NCBI GenBank assembly: GCA_963732875.1
Contig: CAVTBD010000002.1
Coordinates: 868,001-932,000, forward strand
DNA length: 64,000 nucleotides
Direction: 5' to 3'
Origin: WHSO01 sp963732875
GTDB taxonomy: Bacteria > Pseudomonadota > Alphaproteobacteria > SMXQ01
A program made the translations under genes and the position numbers. Shown piece after piece: positions 54,138-63,114 of the stretch. Under the pieces are notes generated by a model, which made no database searches, was not told where the DNA came from, and was given only the letters and a program-made list of their open reading frames with translations. The stretch's first letter is position 1. Each line of letters starts with the position of its first letter.

Positions 54138-55233
54138 CTATCCCATGAGCGCGCGGCAGCGCTCCGCGGGTAGCTCGATGCGGATGGTCTGGCCCTCGAC
54201 GACGGTGGTCGAGGGATGAAGCTTGAGGCGCAGCGCGGTGTCCTTGAGGGCGACGCGGAACTCGGTCGAAATCGCCCATGAACATGGCCGCCGCCACGCG
54301 CCCCTCGATCACGTTCTCGCCGCCCGTGCCGCCGACCATCAGGTTGAGGTCCTCGGGGCGCACCACGATCAGGACGCGGTCCCCGGTCTTGGCCGTTTCC
54401 GGCAGCAGGCACTTGATCATGCCCGAGGCGGTCTCGACATCGCCGAACTTGGAGCCGTTGGGCGTGCGCCGCACGATGCCCTCGATGAAATTGGTCAGCC
54501 CGATGAAGTCGGCGACGAAGCGCACGCTCGGCCGGCTGTAAATCTCCACCGGCCCGCCCTCCTGCACGATCCGGCCCTGATCCATGACCGCGATCACGTC
54601 GGACATGGTCAGCGCCTCGAGCTGGTCGTGGGTGACATAGATGGTGGTGATGCCGAGGCGCTTCACCAGGTCGCGGATCTCGGTACGGGTCTCCTCGCGC
54701 AGCTTGGCGTCGAGGTTCGAGAGAGGCTCGTCGAGCAGCAGGACCGACGGCTCGCGCACCAGCGCGCGCGCCAGCGCCAGGCGCTGCTGCTGGCCGCCCG
54801 ACAGGAACGGCGCGGGACGGTCCTCGAAGCCCGTCAGCTGCACCAGCTCGAGCGCCTTCATCACCTTGTCACGGATTTGCTGGCGGTTGAACCGCCCCTT
54901 CATCTCGCGCAGCGGGAACGCCACGTTCTCGAACACGTCCATGTGCGGCCAGATGGCGTAGGACTGGAACACCATGCCGATGTCGCGCTTGTAGGCCGGC
55001 ACCATGACATGCTGCTCGTTCGAAAAGACGAGCTGGTCATTGATGACGATCTCGCCGGAGGTCGGCCGCTCGAGACCCGCGAGACAACGCAATGTCGTGG
55101 TCTTGCCGCACCCCGACGGCCCCAGCATGGTGTAGAATTGGCCGTGCTCGACCTTGATGTTGATCCCACGCACCGCGTGAACGCTGCCTTCAGCGCTCAC
55201 ATAGTGAACGTGCAAATTCCGGATCTCGATCAT
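54138..55233 (-). pseudogene. ABC transporter ATPase (iron/polyamine type), one frameshift
   Basis: An ABC ATPase of the CUT1-like/Fe3+-spermidine family. It has Walker A LGPSGCGKTTTLR, the Q-loop DIGMVFQSYAIWPHMDV, the signature LSGGQQQRLALARALV, Walker B VLLLDEPLSNLDAKLR and the switch His in IYVTHDQLEALTMSD, then a TOBE-like C-domain. Near 54265 one extra base shifts the frame; EFRVALKD...LHPSTTVVEG...IELPAERCRALMG follows in the next frame to the TAG at 54138. The start is ATG 55233; TTG 55236 is in frame. It pairs with the permease and binding-protein genes further upstream on the same strand. Without the indel it would be complete (about 364 residues). Confidence 0.83.
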
Positions 55234-55416
55234 CAAACTCCCCGCCTAAATTAATTCGTTCGTTATCGTTGCAAACGTGCCGGTGTTCTTCCGCCCAGCG
55301 AGCCCGCATTGTGACCGCGACACCCTACGATGGCAACCGCTTGTGCATAAGAAAATATCGCGCTCGCGAAGGGAAAGTCAGTATTTCCAAGGGTTTCGTG
55401 ACCGATACCCCGAGGA

Positions 55417-56325
55417 TCAAGTGACCTGCCCGAGCCGCGTGCCGCGTCGTCCGGCGAGGATCGCCACGGCGTCCTCGAGCCGGCCGATCCCGGCCGCGTT
55501 ACCGGTCTCCATCACGAACGACACAGCAGCCTCCACCTTGGGCCCCATGGAGCCCGGATCGAGGCCAAGCCCCGCCGCCTCTTGCGGCGCAAGAGACGGG
55601 ACGAGGGCGGCGCCGGGCCGCCCGAAATCGCGATAGACTCCGTCCACGTCGGTCAACAGCAGGAGCCGGTCCGCGCCGATGTCGCGGGCGAGCAGCGCCG
55701 ATGCGCGGTCCTTGTCGATCACCGCCTCGACCCCGCGGACGGCGCCGTGCGGCCCCACCGTGACCGGGATCCCGCCGCCACCCGCGCAGATGACGACAAA
55801 TCCCTCGCTCACGAGGTGGCGGATGGTGGCGATCTCGAGGATGCGCAGCGGCCGCGGCGACGGGACGACCCGGCGCCAACGCGCGCCGTCGCGTGCCATG
55901 GTCCAGCCGCGCTCAGCCTCCACCCGGCGCGCCTCGGCCTCGGCATAGCCCGGGCCGATCGGCTTGGTTGGGGCCGCGAAGGCGGGATCGGCCGGGTCCA
56001 CCTCGATCTGGGTGATCAGGGTGGCGAAACGGCGCGACGGCAGCCGTGGAGTCAATTCTCGTTCGATCTGGTAGCCGATCATGCCCTCGGTTTCGGCATC
56101 GAGGATGTCGAGCGGCCATGTCCCCTCGCCGCCGCCGGCTTCGGACTGCAGCGCCAGCAGTCCGACCTGTGGGCCGTTGCCATGGGTGACGACGACGTCG
56201 TGGGACTCGGCGACCTCGGCGATGGCGCGCGCCGCACGCACGACATTGCGGGCCTGGTTTTCCGCCGTGGCGGCCTCGCCCCGGCGCAACAGCGCATTGC
56301 CGCCGAGCGCCATGACCACTCGCAT
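55417..56325 (-). CDS. arcC: Carbamate kinase
   Basis: A 302-residue kinase that interconverts ATP plus carbamate and ADP plus carbamoyl phosphate; in catabolism it makes ATP from carbamoyl phosphate. Landmarks: VVMALGGNALLRRG (about 3-16), VTHGNGPQVGLLALQSEA (about 46-63), DAETEGMIGYQIERE, AGGGGIPVTV, DKDRASALLARDIGADRLLLLTDVDGVY and a C-terminal GSMGPKVEAAVSFV. The start overlaps the stop of the upstream gene (TGATG), showing translational coupling. No arginine deiminase or carbamoyltransferase gene is in the window, so the carbamoyl-phosphate source is unknown. Confidence 0.9.
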   Translation of the reverse strand: MRVVMALGGNALLRRGEAATAENQARNVVRAARAIAEVAESHDVVVTHGNGPQVGLLALQSEAGGGEGTWPLDILDAETEGMIGYQIERELTPRLPSRRFATLITQIEVDPADPAFAAPTKPIGPGYAEAEARRVEAERGWTMARDGARWRRVVPSPRPLRILEIATIRHLVSEGFVVICAGGGGIPVTVGPHGAVRGVEAVIDKDRASALLARDIGADRLLLLTDVDGVYRDFGRPGAALVPSLAPQEAAGLGLDPGSMGPKVEAAVSFVMETGNAAGIGRLEDAVAILAGRRGTRLGQVT

Positions 56326-57683
56326 CAGCCCGCCCCCGCTGCGCCGCCGAGGCCGCGCGTCTCACAGAACCGGGTGACGATGCCGGCGATCCCCGGCACA
56401 TCGCGCTCGGCGAAGGTATAGGTCGCGTGGACCACCGGCTGCGCGATACGGATCAGGGCCTCGAGCCGGATCGGCGTCGCGACCACGACCACATCGACGG
56501 GACAGGCGGCAATGGTCGCCTCCAGGGCCGCGAGCTGGGCCGGGTAATAGCCCACCGCGGGGAGCACCGGCCCGATATGGGGATAGCGCGCGAAGGTCGC
56601 CGCGATCTCGGCCACGGCATATCGCCGCGGATCGACGATTTCCGCCGCGCCCGCCGCCCGGGCCGCGACCAGTCCCGCGCCGTAGCTCATGCCACCGTGG
56701 GTGACGGTCGGGCCGTCCTCGATGACCAGGACGCGGCGGCCTTTCACCGCGGCGGCATCGCCGAGCGCCACGACCAGGTCGCCGTGCAGGATGCCGGCCC
56801 GCGGGTTGATCGCGCGCGCCGCGTGCTCTACTGCGGCGACCGCTTCCGCCGGTGCCCCGCCGACCTTGTTGATGAGCACGTGGTCGGCCATGGCGAGCAC
56901 GCATTCGCCGGGGTGGTAGCGGGTCTCGTCGCCGGGCCGCAGCGCGTCCGCCAGCACGATATGGAGATCGGGCCGCACGAACGGAAAGTCGTTGTTGCCA
57001 CCGTCCCACAGGATCACGTCCAATTCCGCGCTCGCCGCCGCGAGGATGCGAGCGTAGTCCACGCCGGCGTAGATCACGGCATTGGCCGCCACGTAGGGCT
57101 CGTATTCCTCGCGTTCCTCGATGGTGCAGTCGGCCGCCGCGATGTCCGCCATGGTGGCGAATCGCTGCACCGCCTCGCGCGCGAGGTCGCCATAGGGCAT
57201 GGGGTGGCGCAGGACGCCCACCCTCAGCCCGCGCGCCCTCAGGAGCCCCGCCACGTAGCGGCTCACCGGCGACTTGCCGCATCCGGTCCGGACCGCCGTG
57301 ACGGCGATCACGGGCCGGTCGGCGGCCAGCATGGTGGCGCGGGGCCCGAGCAGGGAGAAATCGCAGCCGGCGGCGAGAAACCGCGACGCGATGTGCATCA
57401 CGGTCTCGTGGGGCACGTCGGAATAGGCGAACACGACCTCCGCGACCTCGCGCTCCCGGCACAGCGCCGGCAGGTCGGCCTGGTCGAGGATCGGAATCCC
57501 GTCAGGATAGAGCGGCCCGGCGAGCGCGGGCGGATAGACGCGGCCGGCGATCCCGGGAATCTGGGCGGCGCCGAAGGCCACCACTTCGGCGTCCGGGTCG
57601 TCGCGATAGACGAGATTGAAGTTGTGGAAATCGCGGCCCCCGGCCCCGAGAATCACGACACGCCGGCGCGTCGATCGAGCCAT
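56325..57683 (-). CDS. Cyclic 2,3-diphosphoglycerate synthetase-like P-loop protein
   Basis: A 452-residue protein of the family typified by archaeal cyclic 2,3-diphosphoglycerate synthetase (also annotated as a predicted GTPase). The N-domain VVILGAGGRDFHNFNLVYRDD and the P-loop AVTAVRTGCGKSPVSRYVAGLL (about 128-149) are diagnostic; VILWDGGNNDFPFVRPDLHIVLADALRPGDE is the likely Walker B region. In archaea the enzyme uses ATP to cyclise 2,3-diphosphoglycerate, a thermoprotectant; a mesophilic proteobacterium would more likely use the fold for another acyl-phosphate reaction. It is translationally coupled to the carbamate kinase gene, which suggests a joint function. Confidence 0.8.
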   Translation of the reverse strand: MARSTRRRVVILGAGGRDFHNFNLVYRDDPDAEVVAFGAAQIPGIAGRVYPPALAGPLYPDGIPILDQADLPALCREREVAEVVFAYSDVPHETVMHIASRFLAAGCDFSLLGPRATMLAADRPVIAVTAVRTGCGKSPVSRYVAGLLRARGLRVGVLRHPMPYGDLAREAVQRFATMADIAAADCTIEEREEYEPYVAANAVIYAGVDYARILAAASAELDVILWDGGNNDFPFVRPDLHIVLADALRPGDETRYHPGECVLAMADHVLINKVGGAPAEAVAAVEHAARAINPRAGILHGDLVVALGDAAAVKGRRVLVIEDGPTVTHGGMSYGAGLVAARAAGAAEIVDPRRYAVAEIAATFARYPHIGPVLPAVGYYPAQLAALEATIAACPVDVVVVATPIRLEALIRIAQPVVHATYTFAERDVPGIAGIVTRFCETRGLGGAAGAG

Positions 57684-57704
57684 GCCGTTACCGCGGGCGA
57701 CCGG

Positions 57705-59489
57705 TCAGGTGCCGGACCCGCCCTGGATATGGCGGCCCGAGCCGAAGCCGAAGCTGCGCACGGCCACCGTCACCAGCAGCAGGATGCCGATCATGATCAC
57801 GCCGATGGCGCCCACCGACTGGATATCGCCCTCGTCCCACATGTTCCAGACCAGCACCGCGAGGACCTGGTTGTCGGGGCCCTCGTAGAGGATCAGCGGC
57901 AGGGAGGCGGACCGCACCACGTGCAGCATGATCCACACCCACACGCCGACGAAGGTCGGCATCATGAGCGGATAGAACACCCGCCACATGGTGCGCCAGT
58001 GGGGCGCGCCGGAGACGTGGGCGGCCTCCTCCAGGTCCTTGTGGATTTGGAGGATGGCGGCGTTCATGGCGCGCGTGCCGTAGGCCATGTAGCTGACCAT
58101 GAAGGCGATGCAGATCGACCAGATCGAGCCGAAGATGTCGAACCCGACATTGCCGAGCTGCAGGAACACCCACAGGAACGCCAGGCCGAGGACGATGCCC
58201 GGGATCGCATGGGGCATGAAGGCGAGCTGGTCGAGGAACCGGCGCGCGAAGAACTTCGAGCGCACCACCACGAGCGACACGAAGAACGAGATCAGCACCG
58301 TGCCGGTGGAGGTCACCGCCACCAGCAGGATCGTGTTCCAGATCGCCTTGCCGAGATAGGGGTCCTCGTCGAGGTTGCGGTAATACTCGAAGGTCAGGTT
58401 GTGCAGTACCGCCCAGCTCGGCGCCTGCACGAACGGCAGCACCGAGACGTAGAGGAACACCATCAGCGGCATGATGATCGAGAACAGCAGGAACAGGCCC
58501 ACCAGCGCGAGCCCGAGCCAGCGCCAGCGGCCGAGCGGCGTCACGCGCGGACGATAGCCCTTGCCGGTGACGATGGTATAGCGCTCCTGGTGGGCGATCA
58601 CGCGCGAATACGTCACCGTCGCCACGATGGCCACCACCAGATAGATCATGGCGAGCGCGTTGGCCTTGCCGTACTGGGGCAGCACCGTCGCCGAATGGTG
58701 GATCTGGTAGATCTTGGTGGAGAACACGAAGATGTCGGCCGGCATGCCGAGGATGCCCGGCACCTCGAACACCTCGAGCGAGGTGATGAACTGGTAGATG
58801 ACGATGGCGACCAGGCCCGGCAGCATCAGGCGCATCGTCACCTTGCGCAGCATCCGGGCCGGACTGGCGCCGCACGTGGCCGCCGCTTCCTCGAGGGACG
58901 GATCCATGGAGCGCAGCAGCGGCACCAGCATCAGGAAGGCGGTCGGCACCAGCCGGAGTCCCTCGACGAAGATCATGCCGCCGAGCGAGTAGATGTTGAT
59001 CGGCTTCATGTCGAGCCCGAGCCCGTTGATCAGCAGCGTGTTGGCGAAGCCGACGCGCGGGCTGAACATCAGCACCCAGGCCATGGCCTGGAGCATGCCG
59101 GGCATGGCGAGCGTCATCGGCACGCCGGCGTAAATCCACAGCTTGCCCGGGATGTCGGAGCGCTCCACCAGCCAGGCGAGCGCGGTCGCGACCGTGATGC
59201 CGAGCACGGTCGCGCCGGTCACGTAGATGAAGGTATTGGTGAACAGGGCGTAGGTGGTGGGATCGAGCCAGACCTCGGCGTAGTTCTTGAGGCTGAGCGT
59301 GGCGAAGTCGATCTCGGTCGGAAGCTGGCTCTGGGAAAAGCTGCCGAGCACCAGGAACACGGCCGGCAGCCCCACCAGCAACAGGATCACGACCAGCAGC
59401 GCGACATGCCACGGGTTCGCGTTGCGGACGCGCTCGAACCACGAGGGCGACGGCGCGGACACGGTTGCGTCAAGGGTTTCGACGGCCAT
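57705..59489 (-). CDS. ABC transporter permease, fused two-domain (FbpB-like)
   Basis: A 594-residue inner membrane permease containing two binding-protein-dependent transport domains, about 12 transmembrane segments, as in FbpB-type iron(III) and related importers. EAA-type loops occur twice: EEAAATCGASPARMLRKVTMRLMLPGL (about 225-251) and EEAAHVSGAPHWRTMWRVFYPLMMP in the second half. The N-terminus has the hydrophobic VALLVVILLLVGLPAVFLVLG. It follows the binding-protein gene by 110 bp and precedes the cyclic-diphosphoglycerate-synthetase-like gene by 21 bp. It forms an importer with the ATPase at 54138-55233. Confidence 0.9.
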   Translation of the reverse strand: MAVETLDATVSAPSPSWFERVRNANPWHVALLVVILLLVGLPAVFLVLGSFSQSQLPTEIDFATLSLKNYAEVWLDPTTYALFTNTFIYVTGATVLGITVATALAWLVERSDIPGKLWIYAGVPMTLAMPGMLQAMAWVLMFSPRVGFANTLLINGLGLDMKPINIYSLGGMIFVEGLRLVPTAFLMLVPLLRSMDPSLEEAAATCGASPARMLRKVTMRLMLPGLVAIVIYQFITSLEVFEVPGILGMPADIFVFSTKIYQIHHSATVLPQYGKANALAMIYLVVAIVATVTYSRVIAHQERYTIVTGKGYRPRVTPLGRWRWLGLALVGLFLLFSIIMPLMVFLYVSVLPFVQAPSWAVLHNLTFEYYRNLDEDPYLGKAIWNTILLVAVTSTGTVLISFFVSLVVVRSKFFARRFLDQLAFMPHAIPGIVLGLAFLWVFLQLGNVGFDIFGSIWSICIAFMVSYMAYGTRAMNAAILQIHKDLEEAAHVSGAPHWRTMWRVFYPLMMPTFVGVWVWIMLHVVRSASLPLILYEGPDNQVLAVLVWNMWDEGDIQSVGAIGVIMIGILLLVTVAVRSFGFGSGRHIQGGSGT

Positions 59490-59599
59490 TCAGGGCTTTT
59501 CCGGAAATCGTCGCGAGCCCGCCGGGGCCCGCCGTTGGAACGATGCGCCCGGCCCGACGGTACCCCGCCGGGCCGGGAACGCAGGATTGTGCGCGCCGG

Positions 59600-60967
59600 C
59601 TACTTGCAGTCGATCGACTTGGCCTCGCCGCCGTCGCCGGCGTAGCGGACCTTGCACTGCATGCCGGCCTTGAGCGCGCCGCGCTTGGCCTTGTTGCCGC
59701 CCACCATGATCTTGGTGCGCGAGCCCGAGATCGACGCGGTCTGCTTCTTACCCTTCACGTCGAAGGCGATCTTGCGCCCGCCGTTGATGATCTCGCCGAG
59801 CTTGACGTCGACCGTGCTCGCCTTGGGCGGGACGTAGCCGCCGCCCCCGATCCAGAGCGGATCCCAGTACTTGGCGAGCCGCACCGAGGTCGCCGCCAAG
59901 TCCTCGCCCAGCACCGCCTTCTTCTTGCCGTCCACTTCCTCGGGGAAGTAGACGAACTCCTTGCCCTGCAGGCCCTTGTGGATCGGGGTCGACTTCTCGG
60001 CCCAGTACTGGGCGACCTGGCCCTCCTTGGAGAGCAGCCAGTTGACCCATAGCTTGGCCGCGTGGATATGCGGCGCACCCTTGAACACGCCGAGCTCGGA
60101 CACGGTATAGGGCACCGGCTCGGGGCAATGGAAGCCGATCGGCGCGCCCTTCTTGACCAGCGGGCCGACCCGGTTCATGGCCGACGGCACCGCCATGTCA
60201 CCCTCGCCCAGGATGACGAGGTTGAGGATGGCGCTCATGCCCTCCTTGCGCAGCTGTGGCTTGAGGTTGACCAGGAGCTTCCTGGTGAACTCCTTGCCCC
60301 AATCGTCGCCCTTGGCCTCCCACAGGTTGAGGAGCCAGTTGTTGGGCCGGTTGCCGATCATCAGCTTCTTGCCCGCGAAGCGGTCGCCGTTGACCAGATC
60401 GTCCCAGGTCTTGGGCAGCTCGGACTTCTTCACCTTGTTGGTGTTGTAGGTCAGGCACCAGTAGCGCGTGCGCGTCGCCACGGCGATGCCGTCCTTCTGG
60501 CGCACCTCCTCGGGGATGACCTTGTAGTTGGGCAGGTCGGACAAGTCGGCGAAGGCACCCGCGCGCCGAAACAGATAGACGTTGCCGGACAGCCCGATCG
60601 TGATGTCGACCAGGTAGCGCCCTTCCTTGAAGGCCGCGAGCGGGCGGATGTAGCGCCGCGCCGAGGTGCGCACCTCCTGCTGGTTGAGCTTGATCTTGGG
60701 ATAGCGCGCGTGCCAGACGTCGGCGATCTTCTTCCAGTCCTTGGGCCGGTGGGTCGAGTAGATGTCCACCTGCCCTTCCTTGAGGGCGGCATCCATCCAT
60801 GCCTTTGGCACCACCAGCTCCTGGTCGACCCCGTTCAGGATGCTGGGATCGAGCTTGAGCGCCTTGAGCATCTTCTGGGTGGCCTTGGGCAGGTCCGCAG
60901 CGACGGCCACGGTGGTGAATGCCATGCCGGCGGCGAACGCGGCACAGACTGCGGTCAGTCGGTTCAT
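59600..60967 (-). CDS. ABC transporter substrate-binding protein with extra C-terminal domain
   Basis: A 455-residue periplasmic binding protein of the iron(III)/thiamine/phosphonate-type cluster (signal peptide 1-24, VAVAAD). Core landmarks: VDIYSTHRPKDWKKIADVWHARYPKIKL, RRYIRPLAAFKEG, PKTWDDLVNGDRFAGKKLMIG and KLWVNWLLSKEGQVAQYWAEKSTP. After the usual end (about residue 385), a further 70 residues include TASISGSRTKIMVGGNKAKRGALKAGMQCKV and end DCK, a small beta-rich domain with two Cys. Its function is unknown and such fusions are unusual. The ligand is not predicted. The start is ATG 60967. Confidence 0.85.
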   Translation of the reverse strand: MNRLTAVCAAFAAGMAFTTVAVAADLPKATQKMLKALKLDPSILNGVDQELVVPKAWMDAALKEGQVDIYSTHRPKDWKKIADVWHARYPKIKLNQQEVRTSARRYIRPLAAFKEGRYLVDITIGLSGNVYLFRRAGAFADLSDLPNYKVIPEEVRQKDGIAVATRTRYWCLTYNTNKVKKSELPKTWDDLVNGDRFAGKKLMIGNRPNNWLLNLWEAKGDDWGKEFTRKLLVNLKPQLRKEGMSAILNLVILGEGDMAVPSAMNRVGPLVKKGAPIGFHCPEPVPYTVSELGVFKGAPHIHAAKLWVNWLLSKEGQVAQYWAEKSTPIHKGLQGKEFVYFPEEVDGKKKAVLGEDLAATSVRLAKYWDPLWIGGGGYVPPKASTVDVKLGEIINGGRKIAFDVKGKKQTASISGSRTKIMVGGNKAKRGALKAGMQCKVRYAGDGGEAKSIDCK

Positions 60968-61202
60968 GGGGTATCGGCCTCCACTGTCGTGTAATGAGCG
61001 GGCACCGCTCATGGAATGTCCCTGTATCCGGGCGTGATGCCCTTGGAAAACCGCGGTTTTTCTCCCGCGTTGTCGGCGCCAAGATTGGCCGAAATGGGCG
61101 GCACGGTCAACCGCGGGGGCTTTCGCCGGTCCCGGCCAGCGGATATGCTGGCGCTTTCACGCGCGGGACAAGCGCGGCGCCCCGGGGGAGTTGAAAAGGC
61201 CC

Positions 61203-62222
61203 ATGAAATTAGTGAGTTACATCGCCATCGGCGAACGTTCCCGGCACCGCCGCCTGGGCATCGTGGTCGGCGAGACCGTGATCGCCGACGCGCGCGCGGG
61301 CTACGCCCGCATGCTCGCCCAGTCGGGCGACCTGCAGGCGGAAGCGATCGCCGCCGTGCGCCTGCCGGCGGAAGGCGCCGCGTTCCTCGCCGGCGGCCCG
61401 GTGGCGCTGGCCGAGGCGCGCAAGGCGGCCGACTGGCTCGGCGCGCTCGCCGACGATTCGCCCGACGCCCGCGGCCTCGACGACGAGCCGCTGTTCCTGA
61501 ATTTCGACGACATCCACCTGTTCCCCCCGCTCGCGCCCTCGAAGGTGATCGCGGCGGGGCGCAACTACCGCGCCCATCACAAGGAAATGAGCAATTCCGA
61601 CATGCCCTACAAGGTGCCGTCGAGCTGGCTCAAGGGCGCCTCCGCCGTGATCGGCCCCCACGACGACATCGTGCGGCCCCACGCCACCCAGCGGCTCGAC
61701 TACGAGACCGAGCTCGCCTTCGTGATCAGCCGGCGCTGCAAGAACGTGCCACGCGAGCGCGCCATGGAGGTGGTCGCCGGCTACGTGGTCGCCAACGACG
61801 TGACCGCGCGCGACGTCGGACGGATCGAGCGCGACGAGGGCAACCGGCTGCTCGGCAAGAGCTTCGACGGATTCTGCCCGCTCGGGCCCTGCCTGGTGAC
61901 CGCCGACGAGATCACCGATCCCCACGACCTCGGGCTGGTCACGCGGGTCAACGGCGAGGTGCGCCAGGACGCGCGCACCAGCGACATGATATGGAAGATT
62001 CCTGAGATCCTTGCCTATATCTCGCAGATCGAGCTGTTGCCCGGCGACGTCATCACCACCGGCTCGCCCGAGGGCGTCGCCCAGGGCAAGTCGGGCGGCG
62101 GCCGGTTCATGCAGCCGGGCGACGTGCTGGAATCGGAGATCGAGGGTATCGGCTGCCTGCGCAACCGGATCGTCGAGGATCCGCTCGCGCCGAGCTGGAA
62201 CTGGAACGACCGAAGCGAATAA
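61203..62222 (+). CDS. Fumarylacetoacetate hydrolase (FAH) family protein
   Basis: A 339-residue FAH-superfamily enzyme acting on a ring-opened or beta-keto acid. The metal-binding ExE is in RLDYETELAFVISRR and the following Asp in VVANDVTARDVGRIE; KSFDGFCPLGPCLVTADEI and LLPGDVITTGSPEGVAQGKSGGGRF are typical. ATG 61203 (MKLVSYIAIGERS) is preferred; TTG 61191 lies too close to the GGGGGAG to use it. It is followed 22 bp later by an extradiol-type VOC gene, so ring cleavage and product hydrolysis may be encoded together. Confidence 0.9.
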   Translation: MKLVSYIAIGERSRHRRLGIVVGETVIADARAGYARMLAQSGDLQAEAIAAVRLPAEGAAFLAGGPVALAEARKAADWLGALADDSPDARGLDDEPLFLNFDDIHLFPPLAPSKVIAAGRNYRAHHKEMSNSDMPYKVPSSWLKGASAVIGPHDDIVRPHATQRLDYETELAFVISRRCKNVPRERAMEVVAGYVVANDVTARDVGRIERDEGNRLLGKSFDGFCPLGPCLVTADEITDPHDLGLVTRVNGEVRQDARTSDMIWKIPEILAYISQIELLPGDVITTGSPEGVAQGKSGGGRFMQPGDVLESEIEGIGCLRNRIVEDPLAPSWNWNDRSE

Positions 62223-62244
62223 CGAACACCGACAGGAGGAACCC

Positions 62245-62940
62245 ATGGCCGAAGGCGACAAGGGCGACATCCGGACCGACGACAAGGTCTGGTATGAGAA
62301 TTTCGTCGAGAACTACCTGCCGGGCGAGAAGGAACGCATCGGCGCGGGCAGCGTGCCCGCCCCCCAGGCGCTGATCCACATCTCGATCGGCACCGACGAG
62401 AACTACGAGAAGATGGTCGACTTCTACATGAAGATGTTCAACTGCAAGGTGGTGAACTACCGCGACAAGCGGGCCGCCGGCGGCGACGGCGGGCGCGCCT
62501 GCTTCATCAGCTTCGACGAATTCGACCACCGCTTCGCGATCCTCGAGCGCAAGGGCAGCCTACGCGCCAGGGGCCGCGCCGGCATCGCCCACGCGGCGTT
62601 CCGCTACCGTTCGCTCAAGGACCTGATCGCGCTCTACCGCCAGGCGAAGCAGTGGGGCATCAACACCAGCCACTGCATCAACCACGGCCAGTCGACCTCG
62701 TTCTACTACCACGACCCGGACGGCAACGAGATCGAGACCTACATCGACAACTTCGACACGCCGCAGGAATGCACCGACTTCAAGCACTGGCTCCAGTACC
62801 GGCCGGGCCTCGACTACGACATGCAGGCGGGACTGTTCGACCCCGAGAAGATGGGCAAGCTTGTCGACGAGGGCATGGACGAGAAGGTGCTGCGCCAGCG
62901 CGACACGGTCATCCGCCTCAAGACCGAAGGGAAGCTGTAG
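62245..62940 (+). CDS. VOC-family extradiol-dioxygenase-like protein
   Basis: A 231-residue two-module VOC protein of the extradiol type I fold. Candidate metal ligands are His in RAGIAHAAFRYRS, His in INHGQSTSFYYHDP and Glu in DGNEIETYIDN. The N-terminal 40 residues are charged (GDIRTDDKVWYENFVENYLPG). It may cleave a catechol-like ring; the upstream FAH enzyme could act on the product. The ATG has AGGAGGAACCC upstream. The stop codon TAG (62938-62940) lies inside the terminal inverted repeat of a MITE-like element, so the present C-terminus may have been set by the insertion. Confidence 0.82.
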   Translation: MAEGDKGDIRTDDKVWYENFVENYLPGEKERIGAGSVPAPQALIHISIGTDENYEKMVDFYMKMFNCKVVNYRDKRAAGGDGGRACFISFDEFDHRFAILERKGSLRARGRAGIAHAAFRYRSLKDLIALYRQAKQWGINTSHCINHGQSTSFYYHDPDGNEIETYIDNFDTPQECTDFKHWLQYRPGLDYDMQAGLFDPEKMGKLVDEGMDEKVLRQRDTVIRLKTEGKL

Positions 62941-63095
62941 CAGGGTGCTGAAAAAGCCTCACCGGCGTCATCGCGAGCAGCCGGAGGCGGCGTGGCGATC
63001 CAGAGAACCTTGGAATCCTGTGGCGTTCCTGGATTGCTTCGTCGGCGTTCCGCCTCCTCGCAATGACGCGCAGGACATTTTTCAGCAACCTGCTA
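62938..63095. mobile_element. 158-bp MITE-like element with inner GTCATTGCGAG palindrome
   Basis: The terminal inverted repeats are TAGCAGGGTGCTGAAAAA (62938-62955) and TTTTTCAGCAACCTGCTA (63078-63095), 17 of 18 positions complementary. Inside is a second inverted pair, CGTCATCGCGAG with GAGGCGG, and CCGCCTCCTCGCAATGACG. Both ends are TA, consistent with insertion at a TA dinucleotide. There is no transposase gene. It overlaps the TAG stop of the upstream VOC gene. The GCTGAAAAA ends resemble those of several transposon families (inference). Confidence 0.75.
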
Positions 63096-63114
63096 AGCCG
63101 AACAGCCCCGACGG

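Noticed and set aside
56427..59645. Very long open frame (1,072 codons) on the plus strand opposite the permease and cPGS-like genes
   Set aside because: It is an artefact of high GC: the minus strand has recognisable families in every part, and the plus-strand translation is His/Arg/Gln/Asp-rich without domains.
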